Shown: piece by piece, positions 33,201 through 43,289 of the stretch | How positions within the stretch are numbered: position 1 is the first letter of the stretch | Layout: the number at the start of each line of letters is the position of its first letter | Origin: Lysinibacillus sp. | GTDB taxonomy: Bacteria > Bacillota > Bacilli > Bacillales_A > Planococcaceae | NCBI GenBank assembly: GCA_031181585.1 | Contig: JAPSKP010000014.1 | Coordinates: forward strand, 1-46,182 | Length of the DNA stretch: 46,182 nucleotides | Reading direction: 5' to 3' | Notes under the pieces: model-generated | What the model was told of the DNA's origin: nothing | Database searches by the model: none | Seen by the model: the letters and a program-made list of their open reading frames with translations, nothing else | Position numbers and translations under genes: made by a program

Positions 33201-36200
33201 ATGAAAAAATTAATAGGGGTAGTCTTGATTTTGTTTGTACTGTTGACTCCATGGCTGTGGCAATTGTTCAAGCCTGCTGACGTAGTAAATGTAGCTATAA
33301 TAGATGCAGGATCGAGCGATGAGCAAATGATAGAACGAGTTGGTATTACAGAAGCGCTGAATATTGCCAAGGTTCAAAATGTAGCGGGTGAAAACTATGA
33401 CCCGTCGACTGATTATTACGGTGTGACAGTATCGGATCATAAGGAGAATATAGCCTTTAATGAATTGCCGATGCGCTATGATACATATGACATGATTTAT
33501 TTGTCCAATACTTATGGACTCAATGAATCAGAACTCGCCTGGGGAGATGAAAAATCGACAAGGACACTCTATGGGGGCTTATCAAATAATGCTTGGCGTA
33601 ATATAAAAGCGCGGCTTGAACAGTCCTCACCTGTCACATTAATAGTAGAGCATGATAACTTATCCATTCATACAAGTAAAGGTGTAAGAAAGGATTTAGC
33701 GGAGACTCTGGGCATTTCCTATAGCGGCTGGAAGGCGAAGTATTTTGAAGATTTAGCTGAATGGAATCAAACTTTAAATGGAAATGGTATCGTTTTCTAC
33801 CACGAAGCCGAAGATAAGTCAATTGTGCTAGATGGCGCTCCTGAAGTGACACTGAAAACGACATCTGCCGGACAAGCGCTGTTTGGATTTAATGAATCAA
33901 AATCATACTACGGCTGGATGGACATTTCTGAGGCGACAGAATCTGAAGTGCTTGCCCATTTCAATCTGAACCTAAGCGAGGAGCATCAATCTGTATTGGC
34001 CGAAAACAATATTCCCTCTGCCTTCGTAGCAGCCGCATACCGGGTAGAGGAAGGGAATAAGCTGTATTATTTTGCCGGCAATTTCTCTGAGAAAGAGAAA
34101 GCCGCCTCTATTCCTTATTTTAAAGGGTATGTAACCCTGCAAAAATGGCTATCTGATGCTGAATTTTATTGGCATAATTACTACGCCATGATGGAGGGGA
34201 TCCTGGAGGAAACGAAGCATACGGAAAAAGCTGTGGAAGTGCCGGTTTCGGTAGAGCCTGCAAGAGCAGAAGATCTGTCCTATAATGCACGTCTTAATGG
34301 TGACAGCTATGAAGTGCTCATAGATGGGAAATGGCAGTCTATTACGATTAAAGGTGTAAACATTGGCATGGCCCGTCCTGGCGTGTTTCCTGGAGAAGCA
34401 GGAATAACGGAGGAAGAGTACGCTCGTTGGTTTGAGTATATCGGAGAGATGGGTGCCAATACCATTCGTGTGTACACACTGCATCCGCCTGGTTTTTATA
34501 AAGCATTAAAAGAATATAATGAAACCCATGAAGAGCCAATCTATGTATTTCATGGGGTGTGGATTGATGAAGAGCCTCTAGAAGAAGCACTTGATGTCTA
34601 CGGGGAGCCAACAGAACAATTTCAATCCGAAATTACTCGTATTGTCGACGTAATTCATGGAAATGCAAAAGTGGAACAGAAGCCGGGTCATGCTTATGGG
34701 GCTTATACGGCTGATATCTCTCCTTATGTGATTGGTTGGATGCTCGGTATTGAGTGGTATCCTTATACAGTAGAAGGTACGAATAAAAAGCACGCAGGTA
34801 AGCCGCAGCATGAAGGACAGTATTTCTCAACAAAAGAGGCAGCCCCATTTGAGATATGGCTGGCGGAACAGTTTGAATTTACCGCTCAATATGAGGCAGA
34901 GAATTATGGATGGATTCGCCCGTTCAGCTTTACAAATTGGGTGACGACGGACTTGCTTGAACATCCATATGAGCCAAGTGAGCAGGAAGACTATGCATCG
35001 GTTAATCCAAATGTTATTTATGTAAAAAACGAAGCAGAATCAGTGGGCCAGTTTGCTGCATATCATGTCTATCCATATTATCCGGATTTTTTAAACTATA
35101 CGCCGAAGTATATTGAATATGAAGATTTCCGCGGGGAGAAGAACAACTATGCCGGTTATTTAAACGATCTGCATGCGGCGCATCGTTTACCGGTACTGAT
35201 TTCTGAATTTGGAATTCCAGCATCTCGCGGCTTAACGCATGAAAACCCATTTGGCTGGAACCAGGGCTTCATTGCAGAAGATGAGCAAGGGGAAATTCTT
35301 GTACGGCTATATGAAGATATCCTGCATGAAGGAATGCTCGGGGGACTGGTGTTCACTTGGCAGGATGAATGGTTCAAACGTACATGGAATACGATGGATT
35401 TAGATAACCCCGATCAGCGTCCGTACTGGTCAAACGCCCAGACAAATGAGCAGCAGTTTGGTATTTTAAGCTTTGATACGCTAAAGAAGAAGATAGACGG
35501 GGATACATCAGACTGGTTTGGGCATGACCCCTTGTATACGGCAGATAGCGAGATAGAGAAAATGTATGTGGATTCAGATGAACGTTACTTATATCTCCGC
35601 TTAGATATGGATCAACCGCAGTTTAATAAAGATTATTATCCAGTCATCTATCTAGATACAGTAGGCAGTCAAGGAAATACAACATATAACGGACAAACAT
35701 TGCCTATGGAAGCAGACTTTGTCATAGAACTTAAGGGAGAGAAGGAAAGCCGAGTACGGGTTGATGCCTATTATGATATCTATCAATATATGTATGGGCA
35801 TCAATTAAAGCTGATTGACTTCAAAGGTCGGCATGAAAAGGATACAGGCCAATTTAACAATATCTATTTTGCATTAAACAAAGAATTAACAATCCCTATT
35901 TTGAATAAACATTATGATTTTGTATCCTATGAAACCGGGAGATTAAAACAAGGGAATGCGAACCCGGCAAGTGACGAATATGATTCATTGGCAGATTATC
36001 AAATCAATGAAACAGACGGGGTTATTGAAATTCGCATACCTTGGCTGATGCTGAATATAACAGATCCCTCAAGACGAGAGGCATGGAGTGACCTCTATGC
36101 AAATAGGGAGCCGTCTTATGAAATTTTGGAAGGTATAGGAATCGGTGCGATGTTGATGAAAAACGGAGAGGCAGCCTCTCACATATCTAAAGAAGTATCG

Positions 36201-36296
36201 CGTTATAAATGGGATACATGGGGATTCCCTGAAAGCAAGGAGCGCTTGAAAGAGTCCTACTATATCTTGAAAGAAAAATTTCAATCTATTAAGTAA
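33201..36296 (+). CDS. Surface glycoside hydrolase: ectodomain, GH barrel and CBM9-like domain
   Basis: This 1031-residue membrane-anchored protein has a signal anchor at 4-20. Residues about 28-340 repeat the ectodomain of the 30764-31837 gene. Residues about 365-750 form a TIM-barrel glycoside hydrolase of the GH2/GH5 clan. It shows ITIKGVNIG at the barrel entry, a likely acid/base E518 (GIEWYP) and a likely nucleophile E669 (VLISEFGIPASRG), then GLVFTWQDEWFK. Residues about 755-1020 look like a CBM9/DOMON-type beta-sandwich (MYVDSDERYLYLRLDMD). ATG 33201 is chosen because AAGGAGG serves it. The shared ectodomain ties it to the divergent GT2 operon, so it may trim, transfer or release the polymer. 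The substrate is unknown. Confidence 0.78.
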   Translation: MKKLIGVVLILFVLLTPWLWQLFKPADVVNVAIIDAGSSDEQMIERVGITEALNIAKVQNVAGENYDPSTDYYGVTVSDHKENIAFNELPMRYDTYDMIYLSNTYGLNESELAWGDEKSTRTLYGGLSNNAWRNIKARLEQSSPVTLIVEHDNLSIHTSKGVRKDLAETLGISYSGWKAKYFEDLAEWNQTLNGNGIVFYHEAEDKSIVLDGAPEVTLKTTSAGQALFGFNESKSYYGWMDISEATESEVLAHFNLNLSEEHQSVLAENNIPSAFVAAAYRVEEGNKLYYFAGNFSEKEKAASIPYFKGYVTLQKWLSDAEFYWHNYYAMMEGILEETKHTEKAVEVPVSVEPARAEDLSYNARLNGDSYEVLIDGKWQSITIKGVNIGMARPGVFPGEAGITEEEYARWFEYIGEMGANTIRVYTLHPPGFYKALKEYNETHEEPIYVFHGVWIDEEPLEEALDVYGEPTEQFQSEITRIVDVIHGNAKVEQKPGHAYGAYTADISPYVIGWMLGIEWYPYTVEGTNKKHAGKPQHEGQYFSTKEAAPFEIWLAEQFEFTAQYEAENYGWIRPFSFTNWVTTDLLEHPYEPSEQEDYASVNPNVIYVKNEAESVGQFAAYHVYPYYPDFLNYTPKYIEYEDFRGEKNNYAGYLNDLHAAHRLPVLISEFGIPASRGLTHENPFGWNQGFIAEDEQGEILVRLYEDILHEGMLGGLVFTWQDEWFKRTWNTMDLDNPDQRPYWSNAQTNEQQFGILSFDTLKKKIDGDTSDWFGHDPLYTADSEIEKMYVDSDERYLYLRLDMDQPQFNKDYYPVIYLDTVGSQGNTTYNGQTLPMEADFVIELKGEKESRVRVDAYYDIYQYMYGHQLKLIDFKGRHEKDTGQFNNIYFALNKELTIPILNKHYDFVSYETGRLKQGNANPASDEYDSLADYQINETDGVIEIRIPWLMLNITDPSRREAWSDLYANREPSYEILEGIGIGAMLMKNGEAASHISKEVSRYKWDTWGFPESKERLKESYYILKEKFQSIK

Positions 36297-36369
36297 TAGA
36301 GAATTCATTTGCCGCTTGCTTAGAAAAGGTCTTTCTTCAGGGTGGAGTAGATATTTTGATTAAGAACCT

Positions 36370-36398
36370 TTTATAATTTGTCTCTTTTTAGGTATAAT
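36370..36398 (+). promoter_or_regulatory. Candidate promoter of the YebC-family gene
   Basis: A perfect TATAAT (36393-36398) follows a weak -35 region (TTTATA) by 17 bases, about 50 bases before the ATG. Confidence 0.35.
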
Positions 36399-36451
36399 AG
36401 TTAAGTTACAAGTGATTTTACAGCTTATTTAAATCGAAAGAGAGTGAAACT

Positions 36452-37171
36452 ATGGGTCGTAAATGGAATAACATTAAGGAAAAAAAGGCTTCTAAAGATG
36501 CAAGCACTAGTCGTGTTTATGCAAAATTCGGTCGTGAAATTTATGTAGCAGCTAAATCTGGCGAGCCAAATCCAGAATCGAACCGTGCTTTGAAAACCGT
36601 ATTAGAACGTGCCAAAACATATTCAGTACCAAAACATATTATTGAAAAAGCAATCGACAAAGCAAAAGGCGGCGGCGACGAGCAATTTGATGAATTGCGT
36701 TATGAAGGATTTGGAGTAGGCGGTACAATGGTTATTGTCGATGCGCTGACAAACAATGTAAATCGTACAGCTTCAGAAGTTCGTGCAGCATTCGGGAAAA
36801 ACGGAGGAAACATGGGCGTAAGCGGATCAGCTGCTCATATGTTTACTTCAACAGCTGTCTTCGGAATGGAAGGAAAAACAGAAGATGAAATTCTGGAAAT
36901 CCTGATGGAAGCGGACTTAGATGCACGAGACATTATGGATGAAGAAGGAACAATCATCGTCTATACAGAACCTGATCAATTCCATGCTACGCAAGAAGCT
37001 TTAAAAGCAGCAGGCATTGAAGAGTTTTCTGTGGCAGAGCTAACAATGCTTCCTATGACGGAAGTTACACTAGCAGGTGATGACCTGACGAAATTCGAAA
37101 AGATGATCGATGCATTAGAAGACCTAGAAGATGTACAGCGTGTTTATCATAATGCAGATTTAGGTGAATAA
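36452..37171 (+). CDS. yeeN: YebC/PmpR-family protein, YeeN-like
   Basis: This 239-residue protein is of the YebC/TACO1 family. It shows the expected [37 protein letters not shown] start, [37 protein letters not shown] and MLPMTEVTL. Family members were annotated as DNA-binding regulators. Later work assigns translation roles, easing ribosome stalling at proline-rich stretches. The MGRKWNNIK start is that of the Bacillus YeeN branch rather than the MAGHSKW branch. It is monocistronic with its own promoter and terminator. Confidence 0.9.
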   Translation: MGRKWNNIKEKKASKDASTSRVYAKFGREIYVAAKSGEPNPESNRALKTVLERAKTYSVPKHIIEKAIDKAKGGGDEQFDELRYEGFGVGGTMVIVDALTNNVNRTASEVRAAFGKNGGNMGVSGSAAHMFTSTAVFGMEGKTEDEILEILMEADLDARDIMDEEGTIIVYTEPDQFHATQEALKAAGIEEFSVAELTMLPMTEVTLAGDDLTKFEKMIDALEDLEDVQRVYHNADLGE

Positions 37172-37180
37172 TAATTTTAC

Positions 37181-37221
37181 AGAGGCTTTCTCACTATGTA
37201 TATGTGAGAAAAGCCTCTTTT
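37181..37221 (+). terminator. Terminator of the YebC-family gene
   Basis: AGAGGCTTTCTCAC pairs with GTGAGAAAAGCCTCT (one bulge), followed by TTTTG. Confidence 0.85.
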
Positions 37222-37325
37222 GTTTGATAAAGTTGGATGGTATTTTAGTATGAGCTGAAAATTTGTATAATAAGGTTTATTATAGCAAAATATTAGCATG
37301 AAATAATGAATAAAGAGGGGTAAGA

Positions 37326-39071
37326 ATGAAGAAGAAAAAGCTGGCAAATAGAATACTTGCGAGTGCTATTATAATTTTTATTATAATGCTTGGAATTAAT
37401 GTATTTTTAATGTTTTATAATTCCAAAGAGTCGGTACAAGCATCAATCGGTGAACGGACAATTTCCGCTGCTGAAAATATGTTGAGTTATATGGATATAG
37501 AAAAATATGAGGAATTGACAGAAAACCCGGAGGAAAACGATATTTATTGGGAGCTTCGGGAAGAATTAAATGAGCTTCGCGGAAAAGCGGGTGTACTCTA
37601 TGCTTATACATACTTTGTACCAAAAGAGGGAGAGAAGGTAACCTTCCTTGTCGATGGCATGCCGGCTGATGATACAGAAAATGCAGCTTCATTAGGCGAA
37701 GAATCAGGGGCAACAACATATGAACATTTAAAACAAGCTATGGATGAAGGTGGGTACTATTCAGACGTATTAGCCAGTGACTACGGTGAATTTGTTTCTG
37801 GCTTTGTTCCAATGAAAAATAAAGATGGGGAGATTATCGGCTTTTTAGGAGTGGACATTGACGCTTCTTATATGGAAGAAATTACAGGTAATATTGCGAA
37901 GGAAGTGCTGCCAAGTATGGTAGGCATTTTTGTGTTGATCATTTTAGTTGCTCTCGCTTTACTGTTCTACTATATCAATTCGTCTCTTAAACCGCTTGAT
38001 TATTTAACAAAATCATCGGAACAGCTGGCAGAAGGAGATTTGAAAGGCGCTAAGGAGACTGTGTCAGAAATTCGAATGAAGTCAGATAATGAAATCATGG
38101 CATTTACAAAAGCTTTCTCACATACAATTGACAGTTTAGCTGCTACATTCCAAGTCATTCATGGAAAAGCTGATAATCTAGGGCAAGTAGTCGTTGACAT
38201 GAATGATGCCTCAGGCAAAGTCGGTGATTCAAGTATGGCAATTGCCGAAAGCATGAACGAGATTGCGGACGGCAGTGAGCAGCAAAAAGGCAGCAATGAT
38301 GAAGTTATGCTTGCGATGAATGAGATGGCTGTGGGCATCCAGCGTCTTGCTGATACGACAAGCGAGATAGCTGAATCATCAAATGATATGACAGCGCTTG
38401 TGGAATCAAGCACGAATAGTTCGAGGGAAGTAATCAACCAGATTCAAAACGTGGAAAGTTCCGTTGTTCGTACGTCTGAACACGTTCGTGAAATGGGTGA
38501 AAAATTCTCAGCGATTAGCGATATGGTCGGAGTGATTACAAGCATTGCCGATCAGACGAACTTGCTTGCACTAAATGCGGCAATTGAAGCAGCCCGGGCT
38601 GGAGAGGCAGGAAAAGGTTTCGCAGTAGTAGCAGATGAAGTACGTAAGCTGGCTGAATTGTCGCGAGGCTCAGCAGATGAAATTCATCAACAGCTTCAGG
38701 TCTTCATGCAGATTGCAGATCGGGCGCTAAAGGAAATGGATATGAGTACAGCGGAAGTGAAGGACGGCAGTTTAGCTGTAGCCTCTATTGGTGAAAAACT
38801 ATCACGTATCTTACGTTCGGTAGAACAGGTGAATGAACAGATTCAAGATGATTCAGCAGTCATTGAACAGATGTCTGCAAGTGCACAGCAAATATTAGCT
38901 TCTACAGAGCAAATGAATCATTTAGTAACAAATACAATGGAACGAACACAGAATGTAGCGAATTCCACAACTGTTCAAGTGGAGATGGTAGAACGTTTAA
39001 ATGTAGTGGTGAAGCATTTAGAGGAAACTTCTCGTGAAGTTGTGAAAGAAATAGAGAAGTTTTCGATATAA
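37326..39071 (+). CDS. Methyl-accepting chemotaxis protein (transducer 1)
   Basis: This 581-residue chemoreceptor has TM1 at about 12-31 and an extracellular sensor at about 32-195 with [12 protein letters not shown] near its end, as in Cache-type sensors. TM2 lies at about 196-217, HAMP at about 218-270, and a long coiled-coil signalling domain follows. The tip contains [38 protein letters not shown], the hairpin that contacts CheA and CheW. The ligand is unknown. No flagellar SigD-type promoter was recognised upstream. A second transducer follows after a terminator. Confidence 0.9.
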   Translation: MKKKKLANRILASAIIIFIIMLGINVFLMFYNSKESVQASIGERTISAAENMLSYMDIEKYEELTENPEENDIYWELREELNELRGKAGVLYAYTYFVPKEGEKVTFLVDGMPADDTENAASLGEESGATTYEHLKQAMDEGGYYSDVLASDYGEFVSGFVPMKNKDGEIIGFLGVDIDASYMEEITGNIAKEVLPSMVGIFVLIILVALALLFYYINSSLKPLDYLTKSSEQLAEGDLKGAKETVSEIRMKSDNEIMAFTKAFSHTIDSLAATFQVIHGKADNLGQVVVDMNDASGKVGDSSMAIAESMNEIADGSEQQKGSNDEVMLAMNEMAVGIQRLADTTSEIAESSNDMTALVESSTNSSREVINQIQNVESSVVRTSEHVREMGEKFSAISDMVGVITSIADQTNLLALNAAIEAARAGEAGKGFAVVADEVRKLAELSRGSADEIHQQLQVFMQIADRALKEMDMSTAEVKDGSLAVASIGEKLSRILRSVEQVNEQIQDDSAVIEQMSASAQQILASTEQMNHLVTNTMERTQNVANSTTVQVEMVERLNVVVKHLEETSREVVKEIEKFSI

Positions 39072-39167
39072 TCGCTTGAAGGCAGCTGTCTGAAAAGATG
39101 TTTAAAACACTGTTGCTATTACTTTAGAAGAAGCTATTTTAGAAACAAAAAATTATAATAAATAACC

Positions 39168-39213
39168 AAGGACCATGCTAATGTATTTACTATATTAGTA
39201 AGGTCCTTTTTCT
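39168..39213 (+). terminator. Terminator of chemoreceptor 1
   Basis: AAGGACC and GGTCCTT form the outer stem, CTAAT/ATTAG the inner stem, followed by TTTCTTTC. Confidence 0.8.
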
Positions 39214-39341
39214 TTCTTTCGAAAAAGTTATTATTTTTTACTTTAGGTAAGAAGTTTGTCGAAAAATCTGTTGTGTAATTCTTCTTTTGTGTAATAATAG
39301 ATAAAAGAGATTTGGAAAAATAAAGAAACAGGGGTGGTAAA

Positions 39342-41084
39342 ATGGGGGTACTTAAAACAATTCGAGGGAAATTGTTGATTTTTTCATTCTTGCTATTCTT
39401 GCTGCCTAGTTTGATTATTGGCTTCGTCAGTTACATGCAGGCAAAGCAAGGGCTAGATGAACTTGGGGAAAAAGTAATAAAAAACAGTGTAGAGACTTCG
39501 CTGCAGCTTATTGAACAAACAAATAAGGAAGTTGAAAGCGGCAGTATTACAATAGAAGAAGCACAGGAGCGTGTGAAAACAGCACTGATTGGTGAAATAG
39601 ATGGAGAAGGAAAGCGTTCTTTATCCTATCCAGGGAATCTCGGGGAAAATGGATATATCTATATAATGGATCAAGATGGAACACTGATTGGTCATCCTAC
39701 GAGAGAAGGCGATAACTTATGGAATGATCAGGATAGCTCAGGGAAATATTTTATTCGTGAAGTAAAGGAACAGGCCCTGGCAGGCGGTGGGTTTACACAT
39801 TATGATTTCGAATTGCCTGGACAAACAGCAGTGGCACCAAAGCTGATTTATTCTAAAGTGGATGAAAACTGGAATTGGATTGTTGCCTCTGGAACATATA
39901 TGCAGGATTTCAATGCACCAGCAGCAGTTTTAGTAAAAGGGATCGTTTTAACACTGATTGTTTCTCTTGTATTAGGTGGAATAGCAGCTATTTTGTTCTC
40001 GCGTCATTTGGCAGCTCCACTACGGCTCCTATCCAATCGTGTCAGACAAGTGGCACAAGGTAATTTGACTGTAGAGTTAGACAACAGTGAGCGGCAGGAT
40101 GAGGTAGGCATACTCAATAGAGGCTTCAATGAAATGGTCAGCCAGCTTAAGGTACTCATTTCTGATGTAGAGCATACCATTGCTGAAATTCAAAATACAT
40201 CTACAAATTTAACCGCGGTGGCTGAGGAGACGACAGCTTTTGGAGAGGATATTGTGAAATCCGCTACAGAAGTGGCAAAAGGAGCTTCTCAACAAGCGGC
40301 AGACGCAGAAGAAACGAGCAAGGTTACAATGCACTTTGCGCAGGAAATTGACCAGCTGCAGGATAAAAATAAATCGATGTTGTATTCTTCAGAGGAAATG
40401 CGTATATCAAATAAAGAAGGTCTGAATCATCTGGTTGTGTTAAAAGAACGTTCGACAGAATCCTATGACCTTATTACTTCTATGCAAAATGTGCTTGAAA
40501 GCCTCATTAGAAAGGTACGGGAAATCGAAGGAATTGTCGGTACAATCAATGAAATTTCAGATCAGACAAATCTGTTGGCATTAAATGCTTCTATAGAGGC
40601 AGCACGAGCAGGTGAACATGGAAAAGGCTTTGCAGTAGTAGCGGAGGAAGTTCGAAAACTAGCGGATCAGACGAGTCAGGCGACCGAATTAGTAAGGAAT
40701 ACATTGCAGGGAATTGAAACTGAGACAAAACTCGTGACTAATGAGATGTCGAAGACTTTTACCATCGTTCAAGGGCAGCATGAAGCAGTGGAAACGACTG
40801 AAAAGTCCTTCAATGAAATTGAAAGTGCTGTAGGAAATATTATTGAATCGATTGAAGATGTGTCGAAAAGCATCCTGCAATTGCATGCTTCAAAAAATAC
40901 GATGCTTGCCTCGATAGAACGGATTGCAACGATTAGTGAAACAAATGCCGGTATGACAGAAGAGGTAACAGCCTCTGTTGATGAGCAGCAGAAGGCCGTT
41001 CAGCTTGTGACAGATTCCTCAAATGATTTGTCTGAAGAAATTCAAGGACTTCAGGAGTCGATTAAGAAGTTTACCATTCGTTAA
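39342..41084 (+). CDS. Methyl-accepting chemotaxis protein with single-Cache sensor (transducer 2)
   Basis: This 580-residue chemoreceptor has TM1 at about 9-28. An extracellular sCache domain (about 35-190) is marked by [16 protein letters not shown] and [17 protein letters not shown]2 lies at about 197-220, then HAMP, and a signalling domain whose tip reads [38 protein letters not shown]. The sCache type often senses small organic acids or other metabolites; the ligand is not determinable. It differs from transducer 1 in sensor and in adaptation region, so the two are not a recent duplication. Confidence 0.9.
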   Translation: MGVLKTIRGKLLIFSFLLFLLPSLIIGFVSYMQAKQGLDELGEKVIKNSVETSLQLIEQTNKEVESGSITIEEAQERVKTALIGEIDGEGKRSLSYPGNLGENGYIYIMDQDGTLIGHPTREGDNLWNDQDSSGKYFIREVKEQALAGGGFTHYDFELPGQTAVAPKLIYSKVDENWNWIVASGTYMQDFNAPAAVLVKGIVLTLIVSLVLGGIAAILFSRHLAAPLRLLSNRVRQVAQGNLTVELDNSERQDEVGILNRGFNEMVSQLKVLISDVEHTIAEIQNTSTNLTAVAEETTAFGEDIVKSATEVAKGASQQAADAEETSKVTMHFAQEIDQLQDKNKSMLYSSEEMRISNKEGLNHLVVLKERSTESYDLITSMQNVLESLIRKVREIEGIVGTINEISDQTNLLALNASIEAARAGEHGKGFAVVAEEVRKLADQTSQATELVRNTLQGIETETKLVTNEMSKTFTIVQGQHEAVETTEKSFNEIESAVGNIIESIEDVSKSILQLHASKNTMLASIERIATISETNAGMTEEVTASVDEQQKAVQLVTDSSNDLSEEIQGLQESIKKFTIR

Positions 41085-41086
41085 GC

Positions 41087-41131
41087 AAAAGATGGACAAG
41101 AGGATTCATTAGTGCCTCTGTCCATCTTTTT
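41087..41131 (+). terminator. Terminator of chemoreceptor 2
   Basis: AAAAGATGGACA pairs with TGTCCATCTTTT, with inner GAGG/CCTC, right after the stop codon and followed by a T. Confidence 0.85.
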
Positions 41132-41296
41132 AGCTTTCTGATGGAAAAAATAAGGGTGCAGCAGCATTTGCCTAGAGAGTATTTACGAAAGAAAATGTAA
41201 GCATATGCAGATAACTTTATTTCTCTTGCAATCATTCTGAAAATGCTGAATAATTAAATTGCTATGTTCAAAGAGCGAAAAGCTGGGGGGAAAAAC

Positions 41297-42991
41297 ATGA
41301 AATTTACAGAATACGAGTATAAACGCCCGGATCTTCCGGCCATTAAGGAAGCAATACGTTCATTGATTGAGGAGTTCAAACAGGCACCGACTGTTGAAGC
41401 TCAAAGTGAGGTAATCGAGAAAATCAATGCCTGCCGTCGTGATTTCTCGACTCAGTCAAACTTGGTGTATATCCGTGCTTCAATAGATACGGCAGATGAA
41501 TATTACCAAAATGCTCGTGATGATATTGATGAAATGGCCCCTGAACTGGATGAAGTCATTTCCGAGTACTATAGAGCTTTAGTAAATTCACCATTCCGTA
41601 CAGAACTAGAGGAAAAGTGGGGGTCACAACTTTTTGACCTAGCTGATAATCAAATCAAAGGGTTTTCTCCAGCAGTCATTGAAAAGATGCAAAAGGAGAA
41701 TAAGCTAGTTTCTGAGTATAATAAGCTGGTAGCTTCTGCACAAATCGAATTTGATGGGAAGACGCTGACGCTTGCACAATTAGCTCCATATACGGAATCG
41801 ACAGACAGAACAGTACGTAAAGCGGCACGGGAAGCATCAGCAAACTTTTTTGCAGAACATGTGGAGCAATTTGATGATTTATATGATCAGCTTGTAAAGC
41901 TCCGTCATGAAATTGCTACAACGCTTGGCTACAAAAATTATGTGGAGCTTGGTTACGTCCATATGAACCGTATTGACTATGATGCAAAAATGGTCGCCTC
42001 ATTCCGGGAACAAGTGCGTCAATATATCGTTCCTCTTGTTTCTAAGCTTTATGAAAGACAGGCAAAACGAATTGGCGTAGAGGAATTAAAATTTTATGAT
42101 GAAGGACTGGAATTCCTTTCAGGCAATGCGAAACCAAAAGGGGATGCTGATTGGATCGTCGCAAACGGCAAGAAAATGTATGAAGAACTGTCTCCGGAAA
42201 CGGCTGAATTCTTTAATTATATGCTTGACCGGGACCTTATGGATCTTGTCGCTAAAAAAGGGAAGGAATCAGGCGGATATTGTACTTTTATTGAAAACTA
42301 CGATTCGCCATTTATCTTCTCGAATTTCAATGGTACATCAGGGGATATCGATGTATTAACACATGAAGCAGGGCATGCTTATCAGGTATATGCATCCCGT
42401 AATATCGGCATTCCAGAATATTTATGGCCGACATATGAGTCAGCTGAAATCCACTCAATGAGTATGGAGTTCTTTACATGGCCTTGGATGGAATTGTTCT
42501 TTGAAGAGGATACAGATAAATATAAATTTGCTCATTTGAGCGGAGGGCTTATCTTCTTACCTTATGGAGTGGCAGTTGATGAATTCCAGCATATTGTCTA
42601 CGAAAATCCGGAGATGACACCGGACGAGCGAAAGCAGGCTTGGAAGGAAACCGAAGCGAAGTATTTACCACAACGTGACTATGACGGTCATCCATACTTA
42701 GAATCTGGCGGCTTATGGCAGCGCCAAGGGCATATTTATGCAAGCCCGTTCTATTATATTGATTATACACTGGCACAAATTTGTGCATTCCAATTCTGGA
42801 AGCGTTCACGTGAAGATTTTGAAGTAGCTTGGAAGGATTATATTCATTTGTGCAGCCTTGGAGGCTCTTTACCATTCACAGGCCTGGTTAAAGAGGCAGG
42901 TCTTATTTCACCGTTTGAAGAAGGCTGTGTAGAATCGGTAGTTGGAGTGATCGAGGATTATTTAAACAGCATTGACGATACAAAACTATAA
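41297..42991 (+). CDS. M3-family oligoendopeptidase
   Basis: This 564-residue cytosolic zinc peptidase has the active site H356-E-A-G-H360 (LTHEAGHAYQVY) and the downstream ligand region YESAEIHSMSMEFFTWPW, typical of the M3 oligoendopeptidase branch. The following DEFQHIVYENPEMTPDERKQAW and GGLWQRQGHIYASPFYYIDY blocks are also family-specific. It cleaves short peptides and helps recycle peptides taken up or made by proteases. ATG 41297 is chosen because a GGGGGG ribosome-binding site precedes it. It is monocistronic with a strong terminator. Confidence 0.92.
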   Translation: MKFTEYEYKRPDLPAIKEAIRSLIEEFKQAPTVEAQSEVIEKINACRRDFSTQSNLVYIRASIDTADEYYQNARDDIDEMAPELDEVISEYYRALVNSPFRTELEEKWGSQLFDLADNQIKGFSPAVIEKMQKENKLVSEYNKLVASAQIEFDGKTLTLAQLAPYTESTDRTVRKAAREASANFFAEHVEQFDDLYDQLVKLRHEIATTLGYKNYVELGYVHMNRIDYDAKMVASFREQVRQYIVPLVSKLYERQAKRIGVEELKFYDEGLEFLSGNAKPKGDADWIVANGKKMYEELSPETAEFFNYMLDRDLMDLVAKKGKESGGYCTFIENYDSPFIFSNFNGTSGDIDVLTHEAGHAYQVYASRNIGIPEYLWPTYESAEIHSMSMEFFTWPWMELFFEEDTDKYKFAHLSGGLIFLPYGVAVDEFQHIVYENPEMTPDERKQAWKETEAKYLPQRDYDGHPYLESGGLWQRQGHIYASPFYYIDYTLAQICAFQFWKRSREDFEVAWKDYIHLCSLGGSLPFTGLVKEAGLISPFEEGCVESVVGVIEDYLNSIDDTKL

Positions 42992-43020
42992 TAGCAGGAT
43001 AGCCGTTTAAACGGTTCCAA

Positions 43021-43061
43021 GTGAAGACAAGGTCATTTTTGACTTTGTCTTCATATTTTTT
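43021..43061 (+). terminator. Terminator of the M3 peptidase gene
   Basis: TGAAGACAAGGTC pairs with GACTTTGTCTTCA around a T-rich loop, followed by TATTTTTT. A related hairpin recurs at 44569-44595. Confidence 0.85.
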
Positions 43062-43289
43062 CGCTGTTTTTATAAAAATAGAGTGTACACACACTGCCTG
43101 GACAAAGTTTCTCAGGCAAGTAACACCAGCTGGAACATTGGCCGGCATTCTATATTCTTTTTGTAATGGAACAGTTATGGGCATAACACTAATTTTTCCT
43201 GCAGCTTTGACACCTTTTTGTGTAAATAAACGTATATAGTTTTATAATAAAGAAGAGAGGAAAGAAAGTAAGAAAGGATGTGATAGGAA

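Noticed and set aside
36393-37171. Reading the YebC-family gene as a specific transcription regulator of neighbours
   Set aside because: The family is widespread with likely translation-related function, and nothing nearby shows a shared operator.
39257-39263. TGTCGAA, a Spo0A-box-like heptamer upstream of chemoreceptor 2
   Set aside because: A single seven-base match is expected by chance in a window of this size, and no promoter is aligned with it.
37222-39341. SigD-type promoters for the two chemoreceptors
   Set aside because: I looked for TAAA-N15-GCCGATAT upstream of both and found no acceptable match.
43003-43014. 12-bp palindrome CCGTTTAAACGG after the M3 peptidase gene
   Set aside because: It is short, AT-centred, and lies between a stop codon and a terminator, where no operator would act.
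43021-43239. 72-codon frame after the M3 peptidase gene
   Set aside because: It begins inside a strong intrinsic terminator and has no ribosome-binding site.
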